Below, in pieces: positions 1-9,251 of a stretch of DNA of 64,000 bases. Every line of letters starts with the position of its first letter. Within the stretch, counting starts at the first letter, position 1. The position numbers were made by a program, and so were the translations under genes. The DNA comes from Deinococcus ficus (GTDB lineage: Bacteria > Deinococcota > Deinococci > Deinococcales > Deinococcaceae), in assembly GCF_003444775.1 (NCBI RefSeq), contig NZ_CP021082.1:578682-642681 (forward strand), in the 5' to 3' direction. The notes under the pieces are model-generated. The model saw nothing but the letters and a program-made list of their open reading frames with translations, made no database searches and was not told where the DNA came from.

Positions 1-1632
1 CGGGCCGGTCTGGGCGCGCAGCCGCCACCGTCCCCCCTGCGGCTCGTAGTACGCCGCGAAGCCCGGCGGCAGCAGGCCGAGCACCAGCCCCTGGGTGCGC
101 CGGATCAGGGCCGGGATGTCCGGGGAGTCGGTCAGGTTGTCTGTCAGCTGCATCAGGGTTTCCAGCTCGTGCGCGCGGCGGTTCAGGTCGTCACGCTGCT
201 GCGTGAGCTGCTGGGCCTGAACCGCACGCTCCACCGCCAGGGCCAGTCCCCGCACGACGGCCCGCACGATCGCCTGGTCCCGGGCGGACCAGCGCTGGGT
301 CACTCGCTTCCCCACGGCGAAGATCGCCTGGGCCTCCCCGCCTATGAGGATGGGCACGAAGCCCGCCGCCCCGTAGGCCGATGCTTCGGACAGCGAGTTG
401 TTCTCGGCGTCCCAGCCCTCCACGAACACGGGCTGACCGGTTCGTACCGCTTCAGCGAAGTCCGGAGCGTCCAGCGGCACCCCGGCCTGCACCTGCTCCA
501 CAATCTCCGGACTGAGCTCGGCTGACCAGACCACACCCCGCCATACCCCGGCCGCCACATCCCGCTCGTAGTACCCCACGCTGACGTCGTCGATGTTGGC
601 CTGAACCACGTCCATCGCCTGCTGCGCGAGGCGGTGCAGGTTCGTCTCGACGCCGACCGCCTCCGTGAAGTTGACGAAGGCGTCCAAGGCGATGGACCGC
701 TCCTCGAGTTCCTCGGCGTGCCGCACCCGCTGAAGCGCCAGGCCCAGACCCTGCCCGACCGACGCGACGATAGCCTGTTCGGGCTCCGTCCAGACGTGCC
801 GGGGCACCCCGGCAGTCAGGAACGCGAAGGGCCGTCCGGCCGTCATGTACGGCGTGACGCTGAGGGCGCCGCCGTGACCCGCTGACAGAGCACGGCCGTC
901 ATCCCCTATCGTGACGGTGGTCCGCCCCGAGCGGAACGCCTCGGCCACCACGGGGGTCGTCACGGGTACGCTGGCCTCATGGGCAGCGATGATCGCGGCG
1001 GGGGTGTTGGCGGAAAATGCCAGGGGGACGGCCGCGTCGCCCTGCATCAGGTAAAAGCCGCTGAAGGCGCCATCCACGGCATTGTGAAGAATCTGGGTGG
1101 CGGCTTCTCCCAGCACGCGCAGATCGGTTGAGTTGGCAGCCGTGGTGGTGAACTCCGCGAAGGCTTCAAGCGCCCTCGTCTGTTGATGCACGCGCTGCTC
1201 CAGGGTGCTGGCGTGCCGGCGCAACTCTCCCTGAGCGGCATCCTCGGCGGCTTTGCGGGCCGTGATGTCGCTTGAAATGGCCAGCAGGTGCGTCAACTGC
1301 CCCTCGTCGTTCCGCAGCGGAGAGACCGAGACCTTCCACCACTTTGGCGTCCCGGCGAACGTCCTTGCGGGCGCCTCGAACGTGGTCGTCTCACCCGCGC
1401 GGGCAGCGTTCAGGGCCGCCTCGACCCGCACGCGGTCCTCGGCGTCCCAGACGGAGGTCCAGAGGAGGTGCTGGCACTGCTGGAAATCGGTAACCTCCAT
1501 CACCTGCTGCCCACCGCGGTTCATGGCGAGAAGCCGCGCATCCAGGTCAAGCACCTTGATGCAGTCGCCGCTGGCGTCAATGACGGCCTGAAGCTGCTTC
1601 GGGGACAAGTGCACGTCTGGAGCGGCGGTCAT
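1..1632 (-). CDS. PAS-GAF-GAF-GAF sensor protein, 3' end cut off by the window
   Basis: The reading frame opens at ATG 1632 and is still open at base 1, giving 544 codons. Residues about 10-130 look like a PAS domain (start VIDASGDCIKVLDLDARLLA, end LAISSDITARKAAED), followed by a short coiled linker. GAF-like domains follow at about 150-280, 300-445 and from about 465. The output module lies outside the window, so histidine kinase or GGDEF cannot be decided. The protein has no signal peptide or membrane segment and is probably cytosolic, sensing a small ligand or redox state. A possible -10 box TATGCT lies at 1666-1671. Domain calls are by eye; the frame itself is convincing. Confidence 0.75.
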   Translation of the reverse strand, partial: MTAAPDVHLSPKQLQAVIDASGDCIKVLDLDARLLAMNRGGQQVMEVTDFQQCQHLLWTSVWDAEDRVRVEAALNAARAGETTTFEAPARTFAGTPKWWKVSVSPLRNDEGQLTHLLAISSDITARKAAEDAAQGELRRHASTLEQRVHQQTRALEAFAEFTTTAANSTDLRVLGEAATQILHNAVDGAFSGFYLMQGDAAVPLAFSANTPAAIIAAHEASVPVTTPVVAEAFRSGRTTVTIGDDGRALSAGHGGALSVTPYMTAGRPFAFLTAGVPRHVWTEPEQAIVASVGQGLGLALQRVRHAEELEERSIALDAFVNFTEAVGVETNLHRLAQQAMDVVQANIDDVSVGYYERDVAAGVWRGVVWSAELSPEIVEQVQAGVPLDAPDFAEAVRTGQPVFVEGWDAENNSLSEASAYGAAGFVPILIGGEAQAIFAVGKRVTQRWSARDQAIVRAVVRGLALAVERAVQAQQLTQQRDDLNRRAHELETLMQLTDNLTDSPDIPALIRRTQGLVLGLLPPGFAAYYEPQGGRWRLRAQTGP

Positions 1633-1943
1633 GCAGGGAGCCAAGTGAAGCGGAGCATCCGGCACAGCATAGGGGAGTGGGCTGACCCAAAGCCGCCGTC
1701 ATGTTGACTTTTCCTTATGGCCGGGGTCACAGCCTGAAAGGCAAAGGCGCCGCCCGCGGATCAGGGCCGCCTGGACAGCATCGAGGGTGAGGCACTTCGG
1801 GGCCGTGACGCCGGTGAACTGCACCCTTCAACAACCCTGTTGGCAGCGTGCGTCATGCCTTGGCATGCGCGCTGCTCGCCGGCCCCATCCCGGACCCGCG
1901 GAACAACGCTGGCGGGCATTTCTCTCCGCCGCTTCCCTGCCCA
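1633..1943. other. Intergenic stretch, no gene seen
   Basis: No convincing coding frame was found. An imperfect hairpin at about 1843-1873 (CATGCC / GGCATG core) follows the 3' end of the broken phosphotransferase on the minus strand and could be a weak terminator. Confidence 0.4.
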
Positions 1944-2745
1944 TCAGCCGGGCGACCGCGACAGGTCATACCGCCAGCGCTCCTGCCTGGGTGCGTGGTC
2001 ATGATCCAGCGCCCACAGCAACCGGACGACGTGGTGCCAGGTGTGCATGAAGCGGACTTCCTCCACGGTGGCGTGCAGGTCCAGGTGAGGCAGCTGCCGA
2101 AGCAACCGCCGCACGAAGGCCTCACCGTAACTGTCGTAGAGGTAGTGCAGTTCAACGGCGGGTCGTCCCAGGTGCACCCCGTTCAGGTCGATGATGCCAT
2201 CCATCGTCTGGCCATCGGACAGCAGGTGATCCGCGCTCAGCTCACCGTGCAGGAGAACGAGATCCGCGTCCGGCCAAACGGCCAGGGGGCGGTCCAGTCA
2301 CCGGGTCAGCTCCCCACTCAGGTCGCCCGGCAGGCGCCCTCCGGCGGCGTGGGCTTGGACGCGCCGCCGGTCCTCGGCGTACAGTGCCTGCTCGTCCCCC
2401 AGGCGCAGGTGATCCTCCTCGAAGGCAAACGGGAAGCGGCACACAGGAACACCTGCCGCCTGCGCCTCCTGTGCCGGAAAGCGTTGCATCACTGAACTCA
2501 CCTGCGTCAGCTGGTCGGCGACGCGCGCCCGCACGCGGCCCTCCAGCCACCGCGGCTGCTCCGGTCGCAGCGGCTCTCCAGGCAGGGCCGGATAGGCGAT
2601 TGCGCTCAGGCCATTCACCGTGGCATGCCGGCACACTCGAGGGATGGGAACGGGAACCGGCGTGCGCCAGCAGGGGTGAAAGCCGCGCCGGCCGTCAGGA
2701 CGGCCTGGAGCGCCTCGGGAGGAGCCACGTCGGTAATAAAACACC
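1944..2745 (-). pseudogene. Disrupted aminoglycoside-phosphotransferase-like gene
   Basis: Two same-frame segments (about 2665-2301 and 2297-1944) are separated only by an in-frame TGA at 2298-2300. The upstream part gives TPVPVPIPRVCR and IAYPALPGEPLRPE, the substrate-pocket side of the APH fold. The downstream part gives the catalytic loop LLHGELSADHLL and the metal-binding segment GIIDLNGVHLGRPAVEL. A plausible N-terminus (FITDVAPPEALQAVLTAG) lies in another frame, so there is also a frameshift near 2680. The catalytic loop normally reads HGD; here the Asp is Glu. Together these point to an inactive gene. A sequencing error could explain one lesion but less easily both. Confidence 0.6.
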
Positions 2746-3214
2746 TCAGCAGGCGGTCTGGATTGCTGGACTTCCTACAGACGCGGCAGGCGACCGGGGC
2801 TCAGCGGAGCTTGCCTGAGGCCAGGAAACCGAGGTCAACGGGATGAGTGTACGCTGGACGGTGTTAACCGGCTCCTGCGGTGTGTCTGTCTGGATACGCC
2901 CAGGATGACCCGTGACCCCTTCGGATGGCGCGTCGCCTCGTTCCGCCTGCCTCAAAACAATCCTGCTACGCCTCGCGGACGAAGGGTTGATCCCGGCCAG
3001 TGCCGGCTGGAACCGTCTGCACCTCACGTCCGTGGAGATCCAGCTCCGTGGCCTGCCCAGGCATCTGGTAGACGCCGGCATTCGTGCTCCCCGGCGGACC
3101 CCGCCGTCACAGATCAACCGCCTCCCGCTTTGATGAGCGACAGAAATTGTGACAGGAACCCGCTGGTAGGGTGCCGGCGTCGTCCAGCACGGTCGTACAC
3201 TGACGGTACCTCAT
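2746..3214. other. Intergenic stretch with at most a coding remnant
   Basis: No recognisable gene. A plus-strand frame from about 2912 to 3133 has acceptable codon use in its middle (for example KTILLRLADEGLIP) but no Shine-Dalgarno site, no family I recognise and only 73 codons, so it is at best a remnant. The 3' end of the stretch must contain the promoter of the regulator that starts at 3215. Confidence 0.35.
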
Positions 3215-4531
3215 ATGGCACTCACCGTGACAACCCTGGGTGACCAGAGCGTGGTTCAGGATGGCCACGCGGTGCTTTGGCCGTCCACAGCCGCGAAGAA
3301 TCTGTTTTTCCTGTTGCTGGGGCATCCATCCGGACTCTCTCGTGCGGCAATCGTCGAAGCTTTGTGGGACGCGCCGCTCACCCCGGCCAGCCGGGCGAAT
3401 TTCAAAGTGACCCTGCACCGCCTGCGGCATGCCCTCGCGGATCAGGCGGCCGTGGTTGAAGTCGACCACATCTACACCCTCCATCCACGCTACCCGGCAG
3501 CGTCAGATGAAACGCACTTTCGTGACGAGCTCGGCCTGATGCGCCGCGCGAGGACCCGTGAAAGCAAGCTGCGGTACGGGTACCGCGCCGTGATGCGGTA
3601 CGGCGGCGACTACCTGCTGACGCAAAGTCAGGCCTGGGCCGAGGAGCGCCGAGACGAGCTGCGCAGCGAGTACGTTCAGTTGCGGCTGGAGCTTGCCGCG
3701 CTGCACTGCTCCGCGCTGGAATGTCACTCGGCGGTCCGCAGCCTGGGGGCTGCGCTGGCCAGTGATCCCTTGACGGGGGAAGAGCACCACCAGTCCCTTC
3801 TGACCTGCCTATACGCCCTCGGGCGGGGGGAGGACGCCCTGACCCACTTCCGCAACTACGCCCTGTTCGTTCAGCGGGAAGTGGGCGATACGCTTTCGAA
3901 CGAGACCGTAACCCTCGCCGAGGACATCAAACGTGGTGAGGTGCGCGGCGCCAGACAGATTCAATCGGTCTTGGCTTGTCCCCGGCTGGCCCTGTATGGA
4001 CCTCCACGCCGGCACCTGGGTCCGGCGGCGCCGCCGGACCTGCATGCCTGGGCAGCCGAACTGCGCCGCGGTCAGGTGCTGCACGCTTTCGCCACGAAGC
4101 TGAGCGCCGCCCGCCACTGGGTGGCGCTGGAGGCCCAGGCACGCGCCTTCTTGCAGGGATCAGCTGGAATTGTGGCCACTGCGCTGCTCAGAGGTCCGCT
4201 CAGTCTGCCGCTTGGGCGCATGCCGGACGTCGCCGCCTGGCCAGCGGGCGCCCAGGCGGCCTTGGCTGTGGCCCTGGAAGCGGCGGCCCTGCCCGGCTCA
4301 TCCCATCGCCCGGAAGGGGCGGTGGTGACGCTGGAGGGGTGGCGGGTGAAGGCCGTGCCGCTGAACTGCGGGGAAGTCAGGGAACGCGCCATTCTCTGCC
4401 TGGGGATTCCGGATGGCCTCGAGCCTGACCCGCTGAACGCGGAGCTGACCGCTCAGGCGACCGCGGTCCTGAACCAGGTGCTCGCCCAGCCAAAGTGGGC
4501 GGCCGTCAGGGGGCCGCCCACTTCAGATTGA
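3215..4531 (+). CDS. BTAD/SARP-type transcriptional regulator
   Basis: This 438-residue protein begins with an OmpR-like winged helix (residues about 1-95; AAKNLFFLLLGHPSGLSR and FKVTLHRLRHAL are the helix pair). A bacterial transcriptional activator domain of TPR helices follows at about 100-235 (ALASDPLTGEEHHQSLLTCL, ALTHFRNYALFVQREVG). The C-terminal 200 residues are alanine-rich and unrecognised, possibly a signal-input region. Family members bind direct repeats upstream of their targets. No target is evident here; the nearest genes are the minus-strand polysaccharide locus, which it faces tail to tail. An inverted repeat at 4493-4523 overlaps its stop codon. Start is ATG 3215; no clear Shine-Dalgarno site. 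Confidence 0.85.
   Translation: MALTVTTLGDQSVVQDGHAVLWPSTAAKNLFFLLLGHPSGLSRAAIVEALWDAPLTPASRANFKVTLHRLRHALADQAAVVEVDHIYTLHPRYPAASDETHFRDELGLMRRARTRESKLRYGYRAVMRYGGDYLLTQSQAWAEERRDELRSEYVQLRLELAALHCSALECHSAVRSLGAALASDPLTGEEHHQSLLTCLYALGRGEDALTHFRNYALFVQREVGDTLSNETVTLAEDIKRGEVRGARQIQSVLACPRLALYGPPRRHLGPAAPPDLHAWAAELRRGQVLHAFATKLSAARHWVALEAQARAFLQGSAGIVATALLRGPLSLPLGRMPDVAAWPAGAQAALAVALEAAALPGSSHRPEGAVVTLEGWRVKAVPLNCGEVRERAILCLGIPDGLEPDPLNAELTAQATAVLNQVLAQPKWAAVRGPPTSD
4493..4523. terminator. Hairpin overlapping the end of the BTAD regulator gene
   Basis: A perfect 12-bp stem (AAGTGGGCGGCC with its complement, 7-nt loop) spans the last codons of the regulator. There is no T-run, so it may act as a two-way terminator between convergent genes or only slow the polymerase. 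Confidence 0.5.
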
Positions 4532-4589
4532 TCCGGGTCGCCAAGTCTGCTTCCCCCGCTGGGGCGTCAGCGCGGCCTCTGCGTGCCGG

Positions 4590-6023
4590 TCAGGGGCAGG
4601 GCTGGCGCTTGTAGCCAGTCATGGTGTACCCGACGAGATTCAGGTCCTTGCGCATGTTGTTGGCCGCGATGGTGCAGTTGAGCGTGAGTGCCGCTTTGTA
4701 CTCGACGTTCAGGGCAAGCTTGCCGCGTTTGGTGAATTCACCCAGCGGGGCACATTCGCTGTACTGCTGGCATTCCTCGTTGAGGATGCCGTCGAACAGG
4801 TCCACCATCATGCGGCCGAACTTGTCTTTGAGCAGGATCTTGTCCGGTCCGTTCTTCATCAGGACAGCCAGCCCCACCGCGTGGGCCTGATCCGCCACCC
4901 AGCCGTTGAAATCGAGCTGCTGCTGGCGGGTGATCAGGCCGCCGCTGACGTTCTCGTCATTCTGAAGGTTGTCAGGTTCCAGCGCGTCAAACCCCTTGTC
5001 CTTACACATCTGAAAGCGGGCCTTGAGGATCTTGGCCAGCACGCTGCCTTCCTTCCAGACGTCGTTGATGTCCAGGAACGCCTCGTCCGGCCAGTCCGGG
5101 TCGGTCTGGATTTTCAGGTAAGCCGGGTACTGGCTGGAGTCCGGTCGCCAGGGTTCGTAGCTGCCGACGTTGATGTAGCACACCGCGTACTGACCGGCGG
5201 CCTTCAGCTCCGCGACCTTCGCCGCGCTGGTGTTGAAGCCGTCCACGTCCATGAGTTTCACGCCGGCGGGCACCACGATGTCCTTGTCGCTGTTGGCACC
5301 AATCTGCCAGTCCCAGGGCACGTTCCCGGTGGGGGGCAGCTTGATGCTGCCGGGCGTCGGCGCAGGCGTGGGACTGGGCGTCGGTGTCGGCGTAGGACTG
5401 GGGGCCGGCTCAGGCGCGGGCGCAGTGCCGGCAGCGTCGAGGATCAGGAAATCCACGATCGCGCGCCGGGAGCCGCTGCTCAGGCCGTTGGTCAGGGTGA
5501 CCTTCAGGGTCTGCCCGGGCTGCACGGTGAAGGTCCCGAAGGTCAACGGGGCGTACGTGGTGGAGCTGAGCTCCTGCTTGGCCAGCAGGGTGGTGCCGCG
5601 CGCGAGTTTCACGATTGGGTTGCCGTTGTACGGCACGGCGCGGGCCTGCACGCGCACGACGGTGCTGCCGCTGACCGTGCTGGGCACCGTGAAGCGCACG
5701 GTGCTGCCGGTGCTGGACAGGCGCACGGCCTGCCCGCCACTCGCGGCGGCGTCGCTGATGATGGTGGCGCCGTTGGTGCCGCTCGGGTCGGCCGTGGCCA
5801 GGGCGGTGGCCCCCTCGGCGTCGAAAGTCAGTTCGGCGGTTTCAGCTTCCGCCTGGACGCCCGGCCTGGGCCGGGGAGCGGAGGCCAGCGGATCCGGAGT
5901 CACCGGGTTCGGCGTGGACTGCCCGCAGGCGGACAGAATCAGGACGCACAGCAGGGACATGAGGGCGGGACCTTTCGCGCGGGCACGCGGGGCAGTCGGG
6001 GCGGCAGGAAGCTGACTCGGCAT
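4590..6023 (-). CDS. Secreted GH114 endo-alpha-1,4-polygalactosaminidase-type lipoprotein
   Basis: 477 residues. A basic N-region and hydrophobic core lead to the lipobox ILSAC (Cys33), so the protein is probably lipid-anchored. Residues about 60-205 form a beta-rich carbohydrate-binding-like module (CBM35-type by appearance), then a Pro/Thr/Ser linker at about 208-227, then a GH114 TIM barrel from about 232 to the end. GH114 landmarks are WDWQIGA, MDVDGFN, YAVCYINVGSYEPWRPD and the acidic strand ends GFDALEPDNLQND. GH114 enzymes cleave alpha-1,4-galactosamine polymers (fungal Ega3, the PelA hydrolase). It lies at the distal end of the polysaccharide locus, 239 nt from the next gene, with its own -10 box (TAAGTT, 6032-6037) 8 nt from the ATG. 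That supports start 6023 over the internal ATG at 5960. Confidence 0.88.
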   Translation of the reverse strand: MPSQLPAAPTAPRARAKGPALMSLLCVLILSACGQSTPNPVTPDPLASAPRPRPGVQAEAETAELTFDAEGATALATADPSGTNGATIISDAAASGGQAVRLSSTGSTVRFTVPSTVSGSTVVRVQARAVPYNGNPIVKLARGTTLLAKQELSSTTYAPLTFGTFTVQPGQTLKVTLTNGLSSGSRRAIVDFLILDAAGTAPAPEPAPSPTPTPTPSPTPAPTPGSIKLPPTGNVPWDWQIGANSDKDIVVPAGVKLMDVDGFNTSAAKVAELKAAGQYAVCYINVGSYEPWRPDSSQYPAYLKIQTDPDWPDEAFLDINDVWKEGSVLAKILKARFQMCKDKGFDALEPDNLQNDENVSGGLITRQQQLDFNGWVADQAHAVGLAVLMKNGPDKILLKDKFGRMMVDLFDGILNEECQQYSECAPLGEFTKRGKLALNVEYKAALTLNCTIAANNMRKDLNLVGYTMTGYKRQPCP

Positions 6024-6031
6024 CGGGTCAG

Positions 6032-6037
6032 AACTTA
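6032..6037 (-). promoter_or_regulatory. -10 box of a leaderless-type promoter (GH114 lipoprotein)
   Basis: TAAGTT on the minus strand ends 8 nt before the ATG at 6023, and no Shine-Dalgarno site is present. Confidence 0.4.
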
Positions 6038-6116
6038 AGTCGGCTTAAGGGGTGAACGATATTGAATTCTCCACACCCGGACGGCCCGCCGTCGACGCTC
6101 AATGTTCCGGCCCAGC

Positions 6117-6130
6117 GCATGAATTCATGC
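6117..6130. promoter_or_regulatory. 14-bp perfect palindrome upstream of the GH114 lipoprotein gene
   Basis: GCATGAATTCATGC is a perfect palindrome about 80 bp upstream of the predicted -10 box. It has the form of an operator for a dimeric regulator; the binding protein is unknown. Confidence 0.3.
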
Positions 6131-6262
6131 TCATTTCCCGGGAGCGGCCGTGGGTGTGGCCCGCCTCGGCTCAGCGGCCGGTTGTTGGTGAGGGCATGGT
6201 CAGACGGTGCTCATGGCCCTCATGCTGACGCCTGGTGAATACCGTGTGTGCGCAGGAGGGCT

Positions 6263-7027
6263 CTAGAGGACCGCGAGTTCCCGCGAACTGACGAACGTGC
6301 TGACCCCCAGCGCCCGCGCCCGCACCTGCGCAGCGCGGCGCTGCGCCGGCGTGCGCGCGTAATCGAGCGCGTAGGTGTCCAATCCGTAGGACCGGGCGGT
6401 GACCAGCAGATCCCGGGTGTAGGCCAGTTCCGAAGGGTAGAGTTTCCGGTACCCGTCCAGCCAGGACGTCGTGAACGATTCGATCAGGATGCCGTTGACG
6501 TGCCGGGCCATCTCGGGCAGCAGGTCAAAGCCCCGGTTGACCAGCAGGTAAGCGTCCGGGTAGCTCAGCCTCAGGGTCCGCAGGATCTTCAGCAGCGGTG
6601 ACCGGTCGGCAGGGAACAGGCGCGTGTTGTCCACGGTGTCCAGGAACAGCCCGTCGAAGTGCTGCATGTACGCCGCGGCCGACTCGAACACCTGGGCCCG
6701 CCAGGCGGCATGGCCGACTTTCACGTACCAGGTGCCCCAGGCGGGATTCCGTTCCTGCCGGGCCCACGCGCCCGGCAGGGCGTGTGGATCCTCCCCCAGG
6801 CTCAGGTACGCCAGGGTACGGACGCCCTGATCGCGCAGCCAGCGCAGCTCCTGTCCGGTGTAATGCTGGGGTTGCAGCACCACCGTCTGATACGCCCGCA
6901 GTTTGTTCAGCTGCTGATCGCCGTAGTACACCGCGAAGGGTTTTTTCGGACGGCGTAATTGCCGGGTGCGGCCCCGGGACAGGCGAGACGCGAAGGCGGG
7001 CAGATTGGTGGATGAGGTGAGCAGCAT
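6263..7027 (-). CDS. GH114-like hydrolase without signal peptide
   Basis: 254 residues with a short TIM-barrel fold of the GH114/TM1410 type: PFAVYYGDQQLNKLRAYQTVV at strand 1, GVRTLAYLSLGED, then the catalytic-type acidic strand DGLFLDTVDNTRLFP and YLLVNRGFDLLPE. The length fits a catalytic domain alone. The N-terminus is basic (RLSRGRTRQLRRPKK) with no hydrophobic core, so either export uses another route or the protein acts inside the cell. The ATG is preceded by GGAG at the right spacing, and the gene starts 79 nt after the deacetylase-like gene, so it is probably the last gene of the main polysaccharide operon. Activity on galactosamine polymers is inferred from family and context. Confidence 0.75.
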   Translation of the reverse strand: MLLTSSTNLPAFASRLSRGRTRQLRRPKKPFAVYYGDQQLNKLRAYQTVVLQPQHYTGQELRWLRDQGVRTLAYLSLGEDPHALPGAWARQERNPAWGTWYVKVGHAAWRAQVFESAAAYMQHFDGLFLDTVDNTRLFPADRSPLLKILRTLRLSYPDAYLLVNRGFDLLPEMARHVNGILIESFTTSWLDGYRKLYPSELAYTRDLLVTARSYGLDTYALDYARTPAQRRAAQVRARALGVSTFVSSRELAVL

Positions 7028-7106
7028 GCGGTCTCCAGGCGAGGGTGGCGAGGATCCCGGACTGCCCCGGCACGGTCAGGTGCGCCGCGCGGGGCAGGAC
7101 CAGCGG

Positions 7107-9227
7107 TCAGGGCGTCTGCACGGTCAGGGACTGATTCGGACTGAAATCCCAGGTTCGGATGTTGCGGCTGACGTACTTGGTGCCGTTGCCGTTCAGGCCG
7201 GTCAGGTACACCGTCCCGCCGTTCTGGGAGGTGATCGTCAGCGTCCGGGCAGCGCGGTTCCACACGGCGCTGGTGCTGCTCTTGGCGTACGACGTGCGGC
7301 GCTGCACGAAGGTGCCCAGCTGGTCCCAGGTGAGCGTGTTCAGGGTCAGGCTGCTGTACTGGCTGTACTTGGTGAGGACGGCGTTCATCCAGTCCGAGGC
7401 GACGCTGCGGCCCGGGGTGTGTTCGCGCAGGTTGGCGGTGTGCATGTAATGCGGGAAAGGGGCGCCCGAGAGCATGTGACTGACTGCCAGGTCGCTTTCC
7501 TTGTCCAGGATCTCCTGGTAGCTCAGGGCGTGATCCCAGTACGCGCGGGTGCCGCCCGGTCCGTACACGCGATTGTACGACGCGGTGATCTCCTCCGGGG
7601 TGGTGGCGTAGTAGAAGATGTTCGTCGGCCAGCGCGGAACGAGCAGGATGGCTCTGTTCAGCGGGTGGCGCACCCCGCAGGCGGAGCAGCCGGGATCCCA
7701 CTGGCCGTCCACCGAGTGGTTCGAGGCCACGTAGGCGACGTTGGCGTCCACGGCTGCGCGCAGGAACGCCGTGTTCGACGCTTCCAGCCCGTAATTGGTC
7801 TTGTCGCCGTCCCCGGCCGGGTTGTAGTACCCCAGTCCGGACATGTCCCCGGTCACCAGGCCGCGTTTGCTCATGACCAGACCCAGTTTCGAGCCGATGT
7901 TCCTGTTGTTGGCTATCTGCTGGTAAGCGCCGCTGTAGGAGATGAAATCCATGTAGAGGTGATCGCGGGTGTGGTTCACCCAGTCGAACGTGCCTGCCAG
8001 GCACCGGCTCACGCTGGTCAACGGATCAACGCTGGGCGCCGCGGGGTCGCAGCTGACGGGCGCATTGATGTTCGCGCCTCCCCCGTTGAAGACCATGGCG
8101 AAGCGGAAGGCGCGGGCCACGTCGTACGTGCTCTGAAGCGCAGTCTGCTGGTCCCGCACGGCCAGGGCATCCCGCGCGGACATGCGGAAGGCGTCAGGCC
8201 GAATATCGCCGGTCGCGGCGTCGTAATGGTCGTTTGGGAGGAACCAGTCGTCGACGTCCAGCTGGTTGTACCGCTGGTAGTTGCCCAGGTACAGGCCGCG
8301 CGTGACCCACTGCACCACCGGGTCTTCCAGCAGCTGGCTATGCAGGAAAAATTCGTTGTGGGACATGGTGAGCGCCATCTTCTCGCGGCCGTCCGTGCCG
8401 ACGGACGTCGCGGCAAACACCCGGGCGGGGTTGCCGGCGCTCACCAGCACCGGCTGAACGCTGCTCAGTCCGGCCCATTCGCTCTGCGGGGCCACGCTGG
8501 CGGGGTAGTTCCAGGCGTCGCGCACCGGGATCACCGCGCCGCTCCTCAGGCCAGCCGTGACAGTCTGCCCACCGGCCGGGGTCACGTCTGCGCTGTCGGA
8601 CGCGGTGCCGTCACTGCGCAGTCCGTAATCCTCGGGCCAGTAGCTGGGGTAGGTGTACAGCGCGACCTGCCGCACCCGGTAGGTCTTCTCGTACTGCCAC
8701 AGCAGCGACCATTCATTGGGTTCCAGAGCGCTGGCCAAGCCGGCCGGCCCCTGATACAGCAGCGCGTTACTGGTCAGGATCACACCCTGGTACCGGCCAG
8801 CGCCGTTTGCCGGGTCAATCAGGGTTTCCTCAGTCAGAGCTGTCACCGTGGCGTCCACGACATCGAAGGGAATGCCGGCGTGTTCCAGCATGTCGCGCGC
8901 AGTCCCCAGGCTGTAGTCCTTCATTCCAGCTGTGAGGATGAGCATGCGCAGCTTGACCAGGTTTGGGTTGGTGGTGATCGCCATGGACCGCAGGGAGGCG
9001 TCCGGAATGCGGGGCCCGCGGTAATCCGGCAGGGGCTGCAGCGCCGGACGGGCAGGCAGAGCCGGCGCTGTCAGCTGCAGGTGCGTGTCCGGCCGGGCGG
9101 CGAGTTGACCATTCGGGGCGTCGCCGGCTTCTGGCGCGGCCTCCACTGGAGCGGCAGGGGGGGCGCCACATCCACCCAGAAGGGCGGCCGTGAGCAGAAG
9201 CAGGGGCAGGGAAAATCGCGTTTTCAT
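7107..9227 (-). CDS. Agd3-like (CE18-type) polysaccharide deacetylase, lipoprotein
   Basis: 706 residues with a signal peptide ending in the lipobox LLGGC (Cys20) and a low-complexity stretch to about residue 60. The rest resembles Agd3, the fungal N-acetylgalactosaminogalactan deacetylase that founded family CE18. The motifs expected for its metal site and catalytic Asp are visible: LDVDDWFLPND (about 323-333), TFDWVNHTRDH (413-423, His419 and His423) and GAPFPHYMHTANL (about 588-600). The N-terminal half (LRMLILTAGMKDYSLGTARD) matches the accessory domain that precedes the deacetylase in that family. The ATG has a GGAGGAG site 7 nt upstream. It sits between the sugar-nucleotide genes and GH114, as deacetylase and hydrolase do in PelA and in the Aspergillus GAG cluster. 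Family assignment is from memory of motifs. Confidence 0.75.
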   Translation of the reverse strand: MKTRFSLPLLLLTAALLGGCGAPPAAPVEAAPEAGDAPNGQLAARPDTHLQLTAPALPARPALQPLPDYRGPRIPDASLRSMAITTNPNLVKLRMLILTAGMKDYSLGTARDMLEHAGIPFDVVDATVTALTEETLIDPANGAGRYQGVILTSNALLYQGPAGLASALEPNEWSLLWQYEKTYRVRQVALYTYPSYWPEDYGLRSDGTASDSADVTPAGGQTVTAGLRSGAVIPVRDAWNYPASVAPQSEWAGLSSVQPVLVSAGNPARVFAATSVGTDGREKMALTMSHNEFFLHSQLLEDPVVQWVTRGLYLGNYQRYNQLDVDDWFLPNDHYDAATGDIRPDAFRMSARDALAVRDQQTALQSTYDVARAFRFAMVFNGGGANINAPVSCDPAAPSVDPLTSVSRCLAGTFDWVNHTRDHLYMDFISYSGAYQQIANNRNIGSKLGLVMSKRGLVTGDMSGLGYYNPAGDGDKTNYGLEASNTAFLRAAVDANVAYVASNHSVDGQWDPGCSACGVRHPLNRAILLVPRWPTNIFYYATTPEEITASYNRVYGPGGTRAYWDHALSYQEILDKESDLAVSHMLSGAPFPHYMHTANLREHTPGRSVASDWMNAVLTKYSQYSSLTLNTLTWDQLGTFVQRRTSYAKSSTSAVWNRAARTLTITSQNGGTVYLTGLNGNGTKYVSRNIRTWDFSPNQSLTVQTP

Positions 9228-9251
9228 GGCAGTCTCCTCCAGGGGGGGAAT

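Noticed and set aside
2912..3133. 73-codon plus-strand frame in the gap before the BTAD regulator
   Set aside because: Codon use is tolerable, but there is no ribosome site, promoter or recognisable family; kept only as a possible remnant.
5340..5410. Tandem GC-rich short repeats that could be read as a DNA repeat array
   Set aside because: They encode the Pro/Thr/Ser linker of the GH114 lipoprotein; no spacers, so not a CRISPR array.
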